A stretch of 64,000 bases of DNA from Chlamydia pecorum E58 (lineage in GTDB: Bacteria; Chlamydiota; Chlamydiia; Chlamydiales; Chlamydiaceae): NCBI RefSeq assembly GCF_000204135.1, contig NC_015408.1, positions 62,001-126,000 on the forward strand, written 5' to 3'. Position numbers and translations under genes: made by a program. How positions within the stretch are numbered: the first letter of the stretch is position 1; each line of letters opens with the position of its first letter. The notes beneath the pieces were generated by a model. It did no database searches. It had not been told where the DNA came from and saw nothing but the letters and a program-made list of their open reading frames with translations. Shown one piece after another: positions 35,202 through 47,739 of the stretch.

Positions 35202-37682
35202 ATGACAACAAAAAAACCTACCCCCATGATGGAACAGTGGCATCGTTGCAAAGAGAAGGCAGGAGAATCCATACTCCTATTTCGCATGGGAGATTTCTAT
35301 GAAGCTTTTTACGATGATGCTTCATTCCTTTCACAAAATTTAGGTCTTACCCTAACACAACGTCAAGGCATCCCTATGAGTGGCATTCCTGTTGCCTCTG
35401 TAGAGAGCTATGTAGATCGATTAATTAGCCAAGGATTTAAAGTCGCCATTGCAGAGCAACTTGAAGATGCCAAAAACAAAGAAACTCGAGGAGCGCCATT
35501 ATCTCGAGATATCCAAAGGTTCATTACTCCAGGGACATTGTTATCCTCATCCCTACTTTACGAAAAGACCAACAACTACATCCTCGCGGTCAGCCGTGTA
35601 GGTTCACTTTTTGGCTTTGCCTGTCTTGATCTTTCTATAGGTTCTTTTCTTCTTGGAGAGTACGACAACCCTAAAGAACTTATTGATGAAATTTGCCGCT
35701 TAGCTCCTAAAGAAATCTTAAGCTATGACAAATTCTATAAAAAGCAAACTCCTATTATACAGCAACTACAACAACATCTGAAGTTCACCTCATCAGTGTA
35801 TCCAGATTGGGCCTTTGAGCATCAATTTGCTTCGCAAAAACTTACCTCTCATTTTCACGTGGCTTCCCTAGATGGCTTTGGATTGAAAGGACTCTTGCCC
35901 TCTATAAATGCTGCTGGAGGGCTGCTTTCCTATATCCAAGATAAGCTTCTTTTACCTATTAACCACATCGATATCCCAAGAATGCATGGGCAACAACAAA
36001 GATTATTACTTGATACGACGTCCCAAGCCAACTTAGAGTTATTGACGCCTTTAAATGACCCTATGGGAAGAAGCTCTCTCCTTCACATTATGGACAAAAC
36101 GTGTACTCCTATGGGAGGAAGATTGCTACATCAAATCCTCATTAGTCCTTTCTACAATCTCCAAGATATCTTGCTGCGCCAAGATGCTGTAGAATTTTTC
36201 TTACCAAAGACTAAATTAAGAAAGTCTTTAAGGTCCTATTTAAGTCAAATTCGGGATATAGAACGCCTCATGACAAAATTTGCTACGGGGCTTGCAGGTC
36301 CCAAGGATCTCGGCATGCTTCGAGATTCCCTCTCGGCGAGTGCTTCCGTTTGTTCACAGTTATCTTCCTTCGCCTTGCCAGCATTTTTTAAAGATAGGTT
36401 TTTCTTAACTCCAGAGTTATCCACATTAACCCAAAGGCTCTCTCAAGCCTTAAATGAGGATCTCCCCTTAAGACTCTCTGAAGGAAATATATTCTCCCGA
36501 GACTTCCATGCAGAGTTAAAACGCCTACACTATACTCAAGAGCACTCTCAGGATTGGCTTTTGCAATATCAAGAGAAGATCCGCCAGAACACGGGGATCA
36601 AAAAACTCAAAGTCTGTTTTTCCCATGCTTTGGGATACTACATTGAAGTAAGTAGTGAGTTTGCTCCACAGTTGTCCTCAAGTTTTATCCGGCGTCAGTC
36701 CCGTCTACATGCAGAAAGATTCACTACAGAAGAGTTACAGCAGTTCCAAGATACCATGTTCAATCTCTCGGACAAGCTTCAAGCTCTAGAAACCCAACTC
36801 TTTAAAGAGTTTTGCTCTCAGATTCTACAACAGCGTGCAGCACTTTCTGCATTAGCGCAGGCTATCGCAGATGTAGACTATATTCTATCCCTTGCGGAGC
36901 TTGCGGATACCCATGGCTATTGCCGTCCTCTTGTAGACAATAGTGAAATTCTATCTATCTGTCGGGGGTGCCATCCTGTAGCGCAAACCTTACTAGATAC
37001 CGGCAGGTTTATCCCTAATGATATAGAGATGCATAGCTCAAAAACTCGAGTGATCTTACTTACAGGTCCAAATATGGCGGGGAAATCTACCTATATCCGC
37101 CAGATTGCTCTTCTTGTTATCATGGCACAAATGGGATCATTTATTCCTGCAAAAGCGGCACATATTGGCATTGTGGACAAAATCTTCACAAGGATAGGAG
37201 CTGGGGATAACCTTGCTAAGGGAATGTCTACCTTCATGGTGGAAATGACAGAAACCGCAAATATTTTGCATAACGCGACAAATCGCTCGTTGGTAATTTT
37301 GGATGAGATTGGCAGAGGCACCAGTACATATGATGGCTTAGCCATAGCTCAAGCTGTTGTAGAGTATCTCCTGTTTACGGAAGGACGTAAAGCAAAAGCT
37401 CTGTTTGCTACGCACTATAAAGAGCTGGCCCAGCTTGAGGAGCAGAGCCCTCATGTAGAGAATTTCCATGCTGGAGTAAAGGAAAGTTCCGGGCAACCGA
37501 TTTTCTTGTATGAGATTCTCAAGGGGTATTCACAGAAAAGCTTCGGAATTCATGTTGCAAGGCTTTCAGGGTTTCCTTTATGTGTAATCTCTAGGGCTCA
37601 ACAAATTTTACGACAGCTGGAAGGTCCCGATTCTATATCGCGTAAAGCACAAGAAAAAGACCAGCAGCTTATGTTGTTCTAA
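35202..37682 (+). CDS. mutS: DNA mismatch repair protein MutS
   Basis: Recognises base mismatches and small loops. The 826-aa protein has the full domain set: mismatch-binding GDFYEAF (Phe-X-Glu, about residues 31-37) with [20 protein letters not shown] just before it, the connector, lever and clamp, then the ATPase with the Walker [14 protein letters not shown] near residue 622, STFMVEMTE, Walker [16 protein letters not shown] near 694 and the C-terminal [10 protein letters not shown]. The tail is short, so the tetramerisation segment may be reduced. uvrC starts 4 nt after its stop, forming a repair operon. Confidence 0.97.
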   Translation: MTTKKPTPMMEQWHRCKEKAGESILLFRMGDFYEAFYDDASFLSQNLGLTLTQRQGIPMSGIPVASVESYVDRLISQGFKVAIAEQLEDAKNKETRGAPLSRDIQRFITPGTLLSSSLLYEKTNNYILAVSRVGSLFGFACLDLSIGSFLLGEYDNPKELIDEICRLAPKEILSYDKFYKKQTPIIQQLQQHLKFTSSVYPDWAFEHQFASQKLTSHFHVASLDGFGLKGLLPSINAAGGLLSYIQDKLLLPINHIDIPRMHGQQQRLLLDTTSQANLELLTPLNDPMGRSSLLHIMDKTCTPMGGRLLHQILISPFYNLQDILLRQDAVEFFLPKTKLRKSLRSYLSQIRDIERLMTKFATGLAGPKDLGMLRDSLSASASVCSQLSSFALPAFFKDRFFLTPELSTLTQRLSQALNEDLPLRLSEGNIFSRDFHAELKRLHYTQEHSQDWLLQYQEKIRQNTGIKKLKVCFSHALGYYIEVSSEFAPQLSSSFIRRQSRLHAERFTTEELQQFQDTMFNLSDKLQALETQLFKEFCSQILQQRAALSALAQAIADVDYILSLAELADTHGYCRPLVDNSEILSICRGCHPVAQTLLDTGRFIPNDIEMHSSKTRVILLTGPNMAGKSTYIRQIALLVIMAQMGSFIPAKAAHIGIVDKIFTRIGAGDNLAKGMSTFMVEMTETANILHNATNRSLVILDEIGRGTSTYDGLAIAQAVVEYLLFTEGRKAKALFATHYKELAQLEEQSPHVENFHAGVKESSGQPIFLYEILKGYSQKSFGIHVARLSGFPLCVISRAQQILRQLEGPDSISRKAQEKDQQLMLF

Positions 37683-37686
37683 ATAT

Positions 37687-39480
37687 ATGCGTATAGAAGA
37701 TTTTTCCCTTGATCTTATCCCCAAAACTCCTGGGGTCTACCTTATGAAAGATTCCCAAGGGAAGGTGCTCTATGTGGGGAAAGCGAAGAATCTTAGAAAT
37801 CGCATCGCTATGTATTTCCATAAAAAAGGCGATGTGCGAGAGCGTATCCCTTTCTTAATGCAAAAAACAGCCTTTTTAGAAACTATTACAGTTTCTAACG
37901 AGACTGAGGCTTTACTTTTAGAGAATAATTTAATTAAGAAATACCACCCAAAATACAACGTGTTGCTCAAAGACGACAAAACTTTTTTTTGTCTAGCGAT
38001 CTCCTTACAGCATCCTTGGCCAAAAATAGAAGCGATTCGTTGTAGATCTGTACATTCCACTAAACAGCATCTTATCTTTGGTCCTTACGTTAGTAGTGAG
38101 GCATGTCGAGCTCTCTTAGATGTCTTAGGGCTATGGTTTCCCCTAAGAACATGCTCTGACAAAGAATTTGCTATAAGAAAGCGTCCCTGTGTTCTCTATG
38201 AAATGAAACGCTGTCTTGCTCCTTGCGTAAACCTCTGTTCCCATGAGGAATACCAAGCTGTTCTAGAAAAAGCAATTTTATTCCTGAAAGGGAAAATGGA
38301 CGAAGTGATCTCCCAGTTAGAGAGCGCCATACAAACAGCTTCAAAACAGTTAAAGTTTGAACAAGCTGCGGCATATTATCGCACACTGACGCTAATCAAA
38401 CAGGCCATGACAAAACAAAATGTAGAAAAATTCCATATGCACAATATTGATGCTATAGGCCTTTATAGAAATCAGCAACAGACAGTCCTTACGATCCTTA
38501 CAGTGCGCTCTGGGAAACTCCTAGGGGCGAAACATTACACCTTTTTTGAAAATGCTCAAGAAGATCAGGATGTATTAACTTCATTTATTTTACAATTTTA
38601 CACAGACCAAACGCGTCTTCCTCAAGAGATTCTCTCTCCTTTACCGCTCACGCCACAACTTGGTTCTTTACTTCATAAGGGCTCCCCTCCTCATATACGT
38701 GCGCCTAAAACTGGATATCGTAGGGAACTCGTTATGCTTGCAAAACACAACGCCGAAGAGTTTGCCAAAACCTCTTCGCAATCCGTTCATCTTCCTTATG
38801 AGGAGATGAAAACCATGTTAAATATCAAAGAGTGTCCTTATCGTATAGAATGCTATGACAACTCCCATCTCCAAGGAACACATGCAATCGGAGTATATAT
38901 AGTTTTTGAAAATGATCGCTTAGTTCCCCAACATTATCGTACGTTTTCTCTTACCCCTAGCGTGGCAAAAAATGACCTCAGAGCCCTAGAAGAAGTCTTA
39001 TTGAGACGATTTAGCTCCTTAACCTCTCCCCTGCCGAATATGATCGTAATTGATGGGGGACGCTCCCACTATATCTGTGCAAAAAAGATCCTGGAAACGC
39101 TAAACTTGACAGGAATCGAAATAGTATCATTAGCTAAAGAGGCAAGCAACCATAGTGCTTCACTAACTAGAGAAAAGATCTACACGGACACCTTCCCTAA
39201 GGGTGTTCAGCTCCTACCTACAGCAAAAGTCTTGCAATTTTTCCAACTTCTTCGTGATGAGGCTCATCGCTTTGCGATTCATACGCACAGGAAAAAACGC
39301 AACAAAGAACTATTTACTCAAGAAAAAATTCCCGGAATAGGAAAGGTAAAATACGAAAGACTCTTAAAGCACTTTAAAAGCTGGAAAAATGTCATGAAAG
39401 CATCCCAGGAAGAGCTCGAAACAATTCCTGGGTTAACTCAAAAAGATGTTCAGCGTTTACTCGCTAAACAATCACACTAA
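37687..39480 (+). CDS. uvrC: Excinuclease ABC subunit C
   Basis: Dual-incision nuclease of nucleotide excision repair. The 597-aa protein has an N-terminal GIY-YIG domain ([20 protein letters not shown], residues 15-34), a Cys-rich stretch ([15 protein letters not shown] near residue 165), a UVR motif region ([17 protein letters not shown] near 220), the RNase H-like 5' incision domain ([12 protein letters not shown] near 393 and VIDGGRSHY near 453) and C-terminal helix-hairpin-helix motifs ([26 protein letters not shown]). It sits 4 nt after mutS and so shares its transcript. The identification is firm. Confidence 0.97.
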   Translation: MRIEDFSLDLIPKTPGVYLMKDSQGKVLYVGKAKNLRNRIAMYFHKKGDVRERIPFLMQKTAFLETITVSNETEALLLENNLIKKYHPKYNVLLKDDKTFFCLAISLQHPWPKIEAIRCRSVHSTKQHLIFGPYVSSEACRALLDVLGLWFPLRTCSDKEFAIRKRPCVLYEMKRCLAPCVNLCSHEEYQAVLEKAILFLKGKMDEVISQLESAIQTASKQLKFEQAAAYYRTLTLIKQAMTKQNVEKFHMHNIDAIGLYRNQQQTVLTILTVRSGKLLGAKHYTFFENAQEDQDVLTSFILQFYTDQTRLPQEILSPLPLTPQLGSLLHKGSPPHIRAPKTGYRRELVMLAKHNAEEFAKTSSQSVHLPYEEMKTMLNIKECPYRIECYDNSHLQGTHAIGVYIVFENDRLVPQHYRTFSLTPSVAKNDLRALEEVLLRRFSSLTSPLPNMIVIDGGRSHYICAKKILETLNLTGIEIVSLAKEASNHSASLTREKIYTDTFPKGVQLLPTAKVLQFFQLLRDEAHRFAIHTHRKKRNKELFTQEKIPGIGKVKYERLLKHFKSWKNVMKASQEELETIPGLTQKDVQRLLAKQSH

Positions 39481-39490
39481 AAACTCTTGG

Positions 39491-39964
39491 CTATTCTGTA
39501 TCTTTAGACTCTGCAATAAATTCTTCAGGAGAAGGTAATTCACTAACATCAATCTCTTCAGTCTCTTCTTCTTCTACGCGATCTTTAGGCTGGGTAAGGC
39601 CTTTTATAATCACATGGACCGCAGCAACATGAAGACCCGTAAACTCGGAAATTTCAGAAACAATGCACCCTTGAATTTCCTCTGTTTTCTCAGGAATAGA
39701 AACACCGTAATCTACATTAACTTCTACGCGAACTTTCACTAAGTGATTTTTAGAGTCTTGTTCAACATAGATGCCTTTCATTCGCTCAATATCACGACCA
39801 AATAGGGTATCGATTAAGTTTCCTCCTAAAAGGGAAACTCCGCTAATTTTAGCTAAACAATGTAAAATTATCACTTGAATGACTCGAGTTTCTATATCTC
39901 GGCTAAATACAGTCTCTGGAAACTCAATTTCTTTAACGTCTAATTTTAAATTTTGCTTATCCAT
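39491..39964 (-). CDS. Asp23/Gls24 family envelope-stress-like protein
   Basis: A 157-aa cytoplasmic protein of the Asp23/Gls24 family. The core VIQVIILHCLAKISGVSLLG (about residues 28-47) and the C-terminal VRVEVNVDYGVSIPEKTEEI followed by FTGLHVAAVHVIIKGL are characteristic. The C-terminal tail is highly acidic (EEEETEEIDVSELPSPEE). In Firmicutes, members sit at the cell envelope under alkaline stress; the role in chlamydiae is unknown. A ribosome site (AAAGGAGAG) precedes the ATG. It is convergent with uvrC, 10 nt away, and divergent from the GYF-domain gene. Confidence 0.8.
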   Translation of the reverse strand: MDKQNLKLDVKEIEFPETVFSRDIETRVIQVIILHCLAKISGVSLLGGNLIDTLFGRDIERMKGIYVEQDSKNHLVKVRVEVNVDYGVSIPEKTEEIQGCIVSEISEFTGLHVAAVHVIIKGLTQPKDRVEEEETEEIDVSELPSPEEFIAESKDTE

Positions 39965-40059
39965 ACTTCTCTCTCCTTTTCGCCCTATTTCTATAGCGAG
40001 AAATGCATCTCTTGGAAAATAATAAGCGCTAGCGATAGTTTAATAGTCCAGCGGTTAAT

Positions 40060-40554
40060 ATGCTACCTTCAATGCTCCCAATCTCATTTTTCTTATTTTA
40101 TCTACTCCTAGGAGGTTTCTCTGCATACATAGCAACGAAAAAAAACCGTAGTCCTATTGGATGGTTTTTTTCTGGGATGTTTTTTGGCATTATTGGGTTA
40201 ATTTTCTTAGCGATCCTGCCAAAGCTTCCTGAGAATCCTGCAGAAAGCGACTCCGGGTTCATAGCAAATGAAGAGCCCCCAACTAAAACACAGACCTTAC
40301 CTTCTGAAAATAGCGCCACAGACCTTACACAAAGCCCCAAAGACACAGAAAAGTGGTTTTATCTCAATAAAGAGAGACAAAATGTCGGTCCTATAACCTT
40401 GGAAGACTTATTAAACTTTCTTAGAGATAAAGAACGCCATGCAAAGGACAAGACTTCTCCAGAAGAAATTTGGGTATGGAAAAAAGGAATGGAGAATTGG
40501 GAAAAAGTAAAGAACGTCGAAGAACTAAAAGAAGCGTTGAAAATTCTTATGTAA
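40060..40554 (+). CDS. Membrane-anchored GYF_2-domain protein
   Basis: A 164-aa protein with two N-terminal transmembrane segments (about residues 8-24, FFLFYLLLGGFSAYIA, and 34-53, GWFFSGMFFGIIGLIFLAIL), a Pro/Glu/Ser/Thr-rich linker (about 55-95) and a C-terminal GYF_2/DUF4339 domain (WFYLNKERQNVGPITLEDL, then EIWVWKKGMENW). GYF_2 domains are short putative peptide-binding modules; topology suggests the domain faces the cytoplasm. A second ATG (residue 5) could also be the start. By position it may match C. trachomatis CT788, which I recall only as hypothetical. Function unknown. Confidence 0.75.
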   Translation: MLPSMLPISFFLFYLLLGGFSAYIATKKNRSPIGWFFSGMFFGIIGLIFLAILPKLPENPAESDSGFIANEEPPTKTQTLPSENSATDLTQSPKDTEKWFYLNKERQNVGPITLEDLLNFLRDKERHAKDKTSPEEIWVWKKGMENWEKVKNVEELKEALKILM

Positions 40555-40601
40555 AGAAATTTCAACACTTTTTAGCAAAGAAATTAAGGGCCTGAGTTTT
40601 G

Positions 40602-40907
40602 TTACCAACTAGCTTTGACGACTCCAGGAATCTCTCCCATAGAAGCCATTTGTCTAAAACAAATCCTAGAAATCGCAAATTTTCTTAAATAACTTCTTGG
40701 CCTTCCAGTGAGCTGACATCTGTTATGTAAGCGAGAAGGCGAAGCATCACGTCGCATCTTATTCAAGGCAATACGAGCAGCTTCCTTTTCTTCTTCGCTA
40801 ACAACTAAGCTTTTGACAATGTTTCGGAGCTCTCTACGCCTATCAAAATTTACTTTGACTAACCGACGACGCTTTGCTTCCCTAGCAACTGATGACTTTT
40901 TCGCCAT
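40602..40907 (-). CDS. rpsN: 30S ribosomal protein S14
   Basis: A small-subunit protein of 101 aa, the long zinc-free form. [19 protein letters not shown] opens the protein, and the C-terminal [20 protein letters not shown] and [13 protein letters not shown] are the S14 signature. Only isolated cysteines remain in place of a zinc knuckle. It lies 23 nt after rpmJ and outside the main ribosomal protein operon, as in other chlamydiae. The identification is firm. Confidence 0.97.
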   Translation of the reverse strand: MAKKSSVAREAKRRRLVKVNFDRRRELRNIVKSLVVSEEEKEAARIALNKMRRDASPSRLHNRCQLTGRPRSYLRKFAISRICFRQMASMGEIPGVVKASW

Positions 40908-40930
40908 ACGTTCTTTACCTAAATTTCAAA

Positions 40931-41068
40931 TTATTTCTTGCGCGCAGGTCCTGCCTGACGTTGTTTACGATTAGGATCTTTTTTGTTAATAACATAAAGA
41001 CGTCCCTTACGACGAACCAACTTATCTCCTTTCGAAGGATCTGCTTTTATAGATGAACTAACTTTCAT
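40931..41068 (-). CDS. rpmJ: 50S ribosomal protein L36 (zinc-free form)
   Basis: A 45-aa large-subunit protein, starting at the ATG at 41068. Translation reads [18 protein letters not shown], then [20 protein letters not shown] and a basic tail ending PARKK. The N-terminal MKV and the KQRQ near the end are L36 hallmarks. The cysteines and histidine that bind zinc in the usual form are all replaced, and the protein is longer than the 37-38 aa norm. It is the first gene before rpsN, with a promoter candidate at 41132-41160. Confidence 0.93.
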   Translation of the reverse strand: MKVSSSIKADPSKGDKLVRRKGRLYVINKKDPNRKQRQAGPARKK

Positions 41069-41131
41069 GAAAACCTTTCTTTTCTCTCTAGAGGGAATCT
41101 TTTTTTAAACAAGCTTCTCCCAGAAGCCACA

Positions 41132-41160
41132 AATTTAATCTCTCAGGGCCTTTTTTGCAA
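41132..41160 (-). promoter_or_regulatory. Candidate promoter for rpmJ-rpsN
   Basis: Minus strand TTGCAA (41155-41160), 17-bp spacer, TAAATT (41132-41137). The start site would be near 41125, where a GCTTCT/AGAAGC hairpin (41113-41127) lies. The match to consensus is four of six in each box. Confidence 0.4.
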
Positions 41161-41217
41161 TACTAGACTACATTCAGAGAGATTTTCTAAATTAAAACAT
41201 CTCAGTCACTTCTGCCA

Positions 41218-41246
41218 TTGATCTTTTTCAGCAAATCTTTTAAACT
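41218..41246 (+). promoter_or_regulatory. Candidate promoter for rpmH-rnpA
   Basis: TTGATC (41218-41223), 17-bp spacer, TAAACT (41241-41246), about 60 nt upstream of the rpmH GTG. Found by eye; each box is a partial match. It fits the expected position for the rpmH-rnpA transcript. Confidence 0.4.
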
Positions 41247-41308
41247 TTTGCAGGGTTCGTCCTATCTATGAAAAAGAGGGTCTGGACTTAAAAATCAAGG
41301 AAGGCATT

Positions 41309-41446
41309 GTGAAGCGAACTTATCAACCTAGCAAAAGAAAGCGCCGTAATTCTATCGGATTTCGTGCACGAATGGCTACGAGAAATGGAAGAAAGTTGTT
41401 AAATCGCCGTCGTCGTCACGGTAGGCACGTATTAATCGATTTATAA
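41309..41446 (+). CDS. rpmH: 50S ribosomal protein L34
   Basis: A 45-aa, very basic large-subunit protein. It reads [18 protein letters not shown], then [20 protein letters not shown], ending RHVLIDL, which is unmistakably L34. The start is GTG at 41309 with a strong ribosome site AAGGAAGG 5 nt upstream. rnpA follows after 6 nt, the universal rpmH-rnpA order. Unlike many bacteria, no dnaA is adjacent in this window, so there is no reason to place the replication origin here. Confidence 0.97.
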   Translation: MKRTYQPSKRKRRNSIGFRARMATRNGRKLLNRRRRHGRHVLIDL

Positions 41447-41452
41447 TTTTTT

Positions 41453-41872
41453 GTGTATTCTCAAACTTTTCCCAAGAAGGCTCGCGTACTTAAGAGAAAG
41501 CAGTTTTCTTTTATCATGCGTTCTGGAGTTTATTGCCAGGGCTCTCAAGTAGTTTTTTATGTTTTACCCTCTCGGTACCCTATGGGTTGCAAGTTGGGAA
41601 TTACAGTTTCCAAGAAATATGGAAAAGCTCATAAAAGGAATTACTTTAAGCGGGTAGTTCGAGAAGTGTTTCGTCAAGTGCGAGCAAATCTTCCCTCTTG
41701 TCAGGTGGTTGTGTTACCTAGAAATCACAAACAGCAGCCTATATTTTCTTGCCTTTATCAAGACTTTTTAAAATGCATTCCAGAAAGTCTTGATAAAGGC
41801 AAAAGAAGCAAAGCTACGATTGGTGACGAATATACTCCAAGGAACGAGAAATGTGTGAGCGGGCCTCTTTAG
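41453..41872 (+). CDS. rnpA: Ribonuclease P protein component
   Basis: Protein subunit of RNase P, which matures tRNA 5' ends. The 139 aa start at GTG 41453, 6 nt after rpmH. PKKARVLKRKQFSFIMRSG is the conserved N-terminus, and the RNR-type motif HKRNYFKRVVREVFRQ lies near residues 62-77. The C-terminal 40 residues (KCIPESLDKGKRSKATIGDE and beyond) extend past the usual fold and overlap the convergent thioredoxin-like gene by 59 nt. That tail may simply reflect loss of an earlier stop codon. Confidence 0.94.
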   Translation: MYSQTFPKKARVLKRKQFSFIMRSGVYCQGSQVVFYVLPSRYPMGCKLGITVSKKYGKAHKRNYFKRVVREVFRQVRANLPSCQVVVLPRNHKQQPIFSCLYQDFLKCIPESLDKGKRSKATIGDEYTPRNEKCVSGPL

Positions 41873-42860
41873 GAGCCGCATCAAAAGCCACTTCAGCATG
41901 TTGTAGGGCATTGCACCACTGATCTGACTCTAGATAAAATTGTGCTATCATCATCTCGATGCGCCAAACACTTTCCTTATCTTGATGTCTAAATTGGGAT
42001 AGATAGGATTCTAAGGGAGCAATTACTTGGCTAGCATCTTGACGTACGCCTTCTCTAGATCTCTTTGCGAGCTCTTGAAATTCAATAAGCGCTACAGTGA
42101 AATGGGTATGTTTTTCATTTTTGCTATCTTTGCTAAGAAGATGTTTCTTAATCCTCTGACACTCTTCGGTATCCATTTTTCCGCTTTCTACAAGTAGGCG
42201 GAATTTTTCTGAGAGGAAGAAGTAATCGTCGTTACGCACTCCGATTTCTAAAGCCTGAGCAAGGAATTCTTCCCTAGAGAGCTCTTCTGCAAGACAGTAT
42301 AAATGCTGCAGCTCAGACATAGGAAGGCTCGCCATAATAGGTTCAGCATTTCTTAACAGAGAATCACTCTCTACGATGTGACAGAGACAGCTCCCTAAAT
42401 TGGCGCCTGTTTCGCTTCCGAAGGAACGGAGCTTACGGATCTCTCTCTCTTCAGGAGAGACCAGGACAATACTGGGCAACTCTTCAACCTTAAAGAGAGC
42501 TTTTAACATAAGGTTCTGCTGAAAAATGTTCTCATCTTGAAGAGAATGCTTTGGATAGTCAGCCTCTAAGAAAATAAATTTCCCCATGACCTTTTTTATA
42601 AAATCTGAGGAGCTTAACACTTCCTTACGAATTTTCATGGAAAGAGCGTTCCAATCTGACCCCGCAAAGAAAATCATCATAGGGAGAGATGTCTCACGAC
42701 TTTTTTGCAGTGCCTGCTGATAGTCCGAATACCAAACAAGCTTATTAGATGAATCTTGGTGTATTGCCGCATCAAGTGCTGGAGCACTTGCGCCTAAAAA
42801 AAGAGCTGCTAAAACTTTGAGCTGTCTTAATGAACATCTTCTTATACTTTGTAGGATCAC
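41814..42860 (-). CDS. Exported thioredoxin-like protein lacking the CxxC motif
   Basis: A 348-aa protein with an N-terminal signal sequence (QLKVLAALFLGASAPALDA). The thioredoxin-7-type domain begins WYSDYQQALQKSRETSLPMM and continues IFFAGSDWNALSMKIRKEV. The position of the CxxC in related proteins (GSDWCVWC in the gene at 46.4 kb) reads GSDWNALS, so both redox cysteines are missing. About 200 residues of helical, TPR-like sequence follow. The GTG start (42860) has a GAGGT ribosome site 5 nt upstream. It corresponds by position to CT783, usually annotated as a predicted disulfide isomerase; the lack of cysteines argues for a non-redox chaperone or binding role. It overlaps rnpA by 59 nt. 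Confidence 0.75.
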   Translation of the reverse strand: MILQSIRRCSLRQLKVLAALFLGASAPALDAAIHQDSSNKLVWYSDYQQALQKSRETSLPMMIFFAGSDWNALSMKIRKEVLSSSDFIKKVMGKFIFLEADYPKHSLQDENIFQQNLMLKALFKVEELPSIVLVSPEEREIRKLRSFGSETGANLGSCLCHIVESDSLLRNAEPIMASLPMSELQHLYCLAEELSREEFLAQALEIGVRNDDYFFLSEKFRLLVESGKMDTEECQRIKKHLLSKDSKNEKHTHFTVALIEFQELAKRSREGVRQDASQVIAPLESYLSQFRHQDKESVWRIEMMIAQFYLESDQWCNALQHAEVAFDAAPKEARSHISRSLEYIRHQS

Positions 42861-43235
42861 AGATTACCTCTCTTTCTCCTCATGCCTATCGCGTCTTGCC
42901 TAGGCTTAGTCAGATACGCCGCCAGAGCGCCGCTCTCACAACTCCTGTTGTATAGTCTTTTTTTTATTAAAACAAAATAAAAAATACTACTTAAAATGCT
43001 GTTCTCAGCCAGTAACTAAAAAAAATACTATGCTTATTCCTAGCTAAATATGATACTTTTAAAAAAAGTTATATTACGTTCATTTCTTAGAATAAACCTA
43101 ACTAGAAAAGCTTTCTAAAGATCATCTAAAAGAAAAAGCATAGAACCACAAACGATGTTGTGCTATGTTCTCCTTTTTTTGAGAGTGCTATAAGTGGTTT
43201 TTTCAATCGAATAAATATCTTTATGGAGTAATATC
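42861..43235. other. 375-bp gap upstream of cysS with a possible small-RNA terminator
   Basis: A divergent gap between the thioredoxin-like gene and cysS. On the plus strand ACAAC/GTTGT (42938-42951, 4-nt loop) is followed by a run of eight T at 42958-42965, which looks like a weak intrinsic terminator though no plus-strand gene precedes it. A TGCTATAAG extended -10 (43186-43194) is a good candidate promoter for cysS, and GGAG 8 nt before the GTG is its ribosome site. The rest is AT-rich sequence without ORFs. Confidence 0.4.
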
Positions 43236-46336
<3,101 letters not shown>

Positions 46337-46353
46337 CTAAATCTTAAAAGACT

Positions 46354-46863
46354 TTAAGAATGTATTCCCAGAGCAGCTTTGAGTTTTTTTACGAAAGCTT
46401 CCCCACCACCATATTCAAATCCTGATCTTGCAAGCTCTTCCCCATCTGCATTAATAAACACCATTGTAGGGAATCCTAATACGTCGTAACTTTTCTTCAA
46501 TTCATATCGATTTGGTTCTAGGTGTTTCTGATTTGGTGATTTAGGAAAATCTATTTTAACCATATGAAGATGCTTGGTAGCAAAATTAACAAAAGCACTA
46601 CTTGAAAGAATCTCTTCTTCCATCTTCTCGCACCAAACACACCAGTCAGATCCTGTAAAATACAAACATATAGGCTTCCCATCCAATTGAGACTGATGTT
46701 TGGCATCCTTATAGGACTCCCAATTAAAACAGTACTGATTATCTTTTGAACAAAAATAATGCTTTGATTCCGCAGATATCGCTTGAGAACTTTGTAAGAA
46801 GACACATGGCAATACCAAAACCCAAAACATTCTCACAATATTCATCCGCAATAAATATTTCAT
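46354..46863 (-). CDS. Exported thioredoxin-like disulfide oxidoreductase with CVWC
   Basis: A 169-aa thioredoxin-fold protein with an N-terminal signal (IVRMFWVLVLPCVFLQSSQA). The domain begins FNWESYKDAKHQSQLDGKPI, then CLYFTGSDWCVWCEKME with the CxxC active site near residues 79-82. The cis-proline is in LGFPTMVFINADG near residue 125. This is the catalytically intact member of three thioredoxin-like genes in the window. It matches C. trachomatis CT780, annotated as a thioredoxin disulfide isomerase. A periplasmic role with the Cys-rich chlamydial outer-membrane proteins is a reasonable inference. AAGGA precedes the ATG. The transcript ends at the terminator at 46285-46313. Confidence 0.85.
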   Translation of the reverse strand: MKYLLRMNIVRMFWVLVLPCVFLQSSQAISAESKHYFCSKDNQYCFNWESYKDAKHQSQLDGKPICLYFTGSDWCVWCEKMEEEILSSSAFVNFATKHLHMVKIDFPKSPNQKHLEPNRYELKKSYDVLGFPTMVFINADGEELARSGFEYGGGEAFVKKLKAALGIHS

Positions 46864-47055
46864 TTTAACCCATCCTTTAAAAGCACATATGTAATATTTT
46901 AATTATAAATTAATTACATATATTTATTATTGAAACACTGATACTAACTTAATTTAAAAATAACAAAAATAAAAATCTCTTCTCATACGTACGATGTTCA
47001 TGGAGCAAAAAAACATGAGACCCTTATAGTAAAGGTAGAAAACACTGCAGTAGCT

Positions 47056-47739
47056 ATGAATATGTCCTTCTCTTCATCTTTTCTTCTTAAGCTTAGTCAT
47101 ATTCTTGATCGCTACTTTGAATGTCCTCATCCTAAACTTGCTGATTACCTTTCTCTACATTTAGTCCCAACAAAACCACAATCCTTAAAAAAATCTCTGG
47201 CAGCCAAAAAAACTCTACCTGAAGCTCCTAAAGCTCTTCCTGCTCCGGTTGCACTTCAAATTCCCTCCCCTAAAAAGCTACGTTCTGTCTCCTGGGAATG
47301 CGTTCCCTTGCATCCAGATCTATCTAGAGAAGACATTCTTAAAGAGCATTACCCTTCATTAAAAAACAATCAACTTGTACAACCACAACATCCTCCCTGT
47401 GCCATATTTGTAGATGAAGAGCAAGATGAAGAAGTGTTATTTTTTAATCGGCTTGCAAAAATCCTTACGCAGCAACTTTTCCCTACGCGTTTATCTCTCC
47501 TTACCTCTCAGACAAATATTTTCTCAAACAGCAAAAGTCTTGTTTTAGGTCTGGCCCCTTTAAATGTGATTCGCTATAAGATTCCCTGTGCACAATATCA
47601 CAAATCCTTCACACAAAATGGCTGTACCTTTATCCCTCTTTACTCTTGTCTACAGTATGAAAAAGATACACAGTTGAAACGTGACCTATGGGCTATACTG
47701 AACCAGCAACCTTTCGCCTATACGCAGAAGTCATTGTAA
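47056..47739 (+). CDS. Conserved hypothetical protein upstream of priA
   Basis: I do not recognise a domain. The 227-aa protein is soluble, with an N-terminal helical part (SSFLLKLSHILDRYFECPHP) and a Lys/Ala/Pro-rich segment (about residues 42-75, KSLAAKKTLPEAPKALPAPV). A mixed C-terminal half contains FNRLAKILTQQLFPTRLSLL and a run of hydrophobic strands (SLVLGLAPLNVIRYKIPC). There is no signal peptide. It matches CT779 by position. It overlaps the start of priA by 52 nt in another frame, so the two are translated from one message. An ATG at residue 3 is an alternative start. Confidence 0.65.
   Translation: MNMSFSSSFLLKLSHILDRYFECPHPKLADYLSLHLVPTKPQSLKKSLAAKKTLPEAPKALPAPVALQIPSPKKLRSVSWECVPLHPDLSREDILKEHYPSLKNNQLVQPQHPPCAIFVDEEQDEEVLFFNRLAKILTQQLFPTRLSLLTSQTNIFSNSKSLVLGLAPLNVIRYKIPCAQYHKSFTQNGCTFIPLYSCLQYEKDTQLKRDLWAILNQQPFAYTQKSL

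Noticed and set aside
41137..41184. AATCTCTC/GAGAGATT inverted repeat between rpmJ and rpmH
   Set aside because: Eight bases with a 32-nt loop; not convincing as an operator or RNA structure.
41309..41872. Replication origin near rpmH-rnpA
   Set aside because: No dnaA gene and no cluster of DnaA boxes seen in the adjoining gaps.
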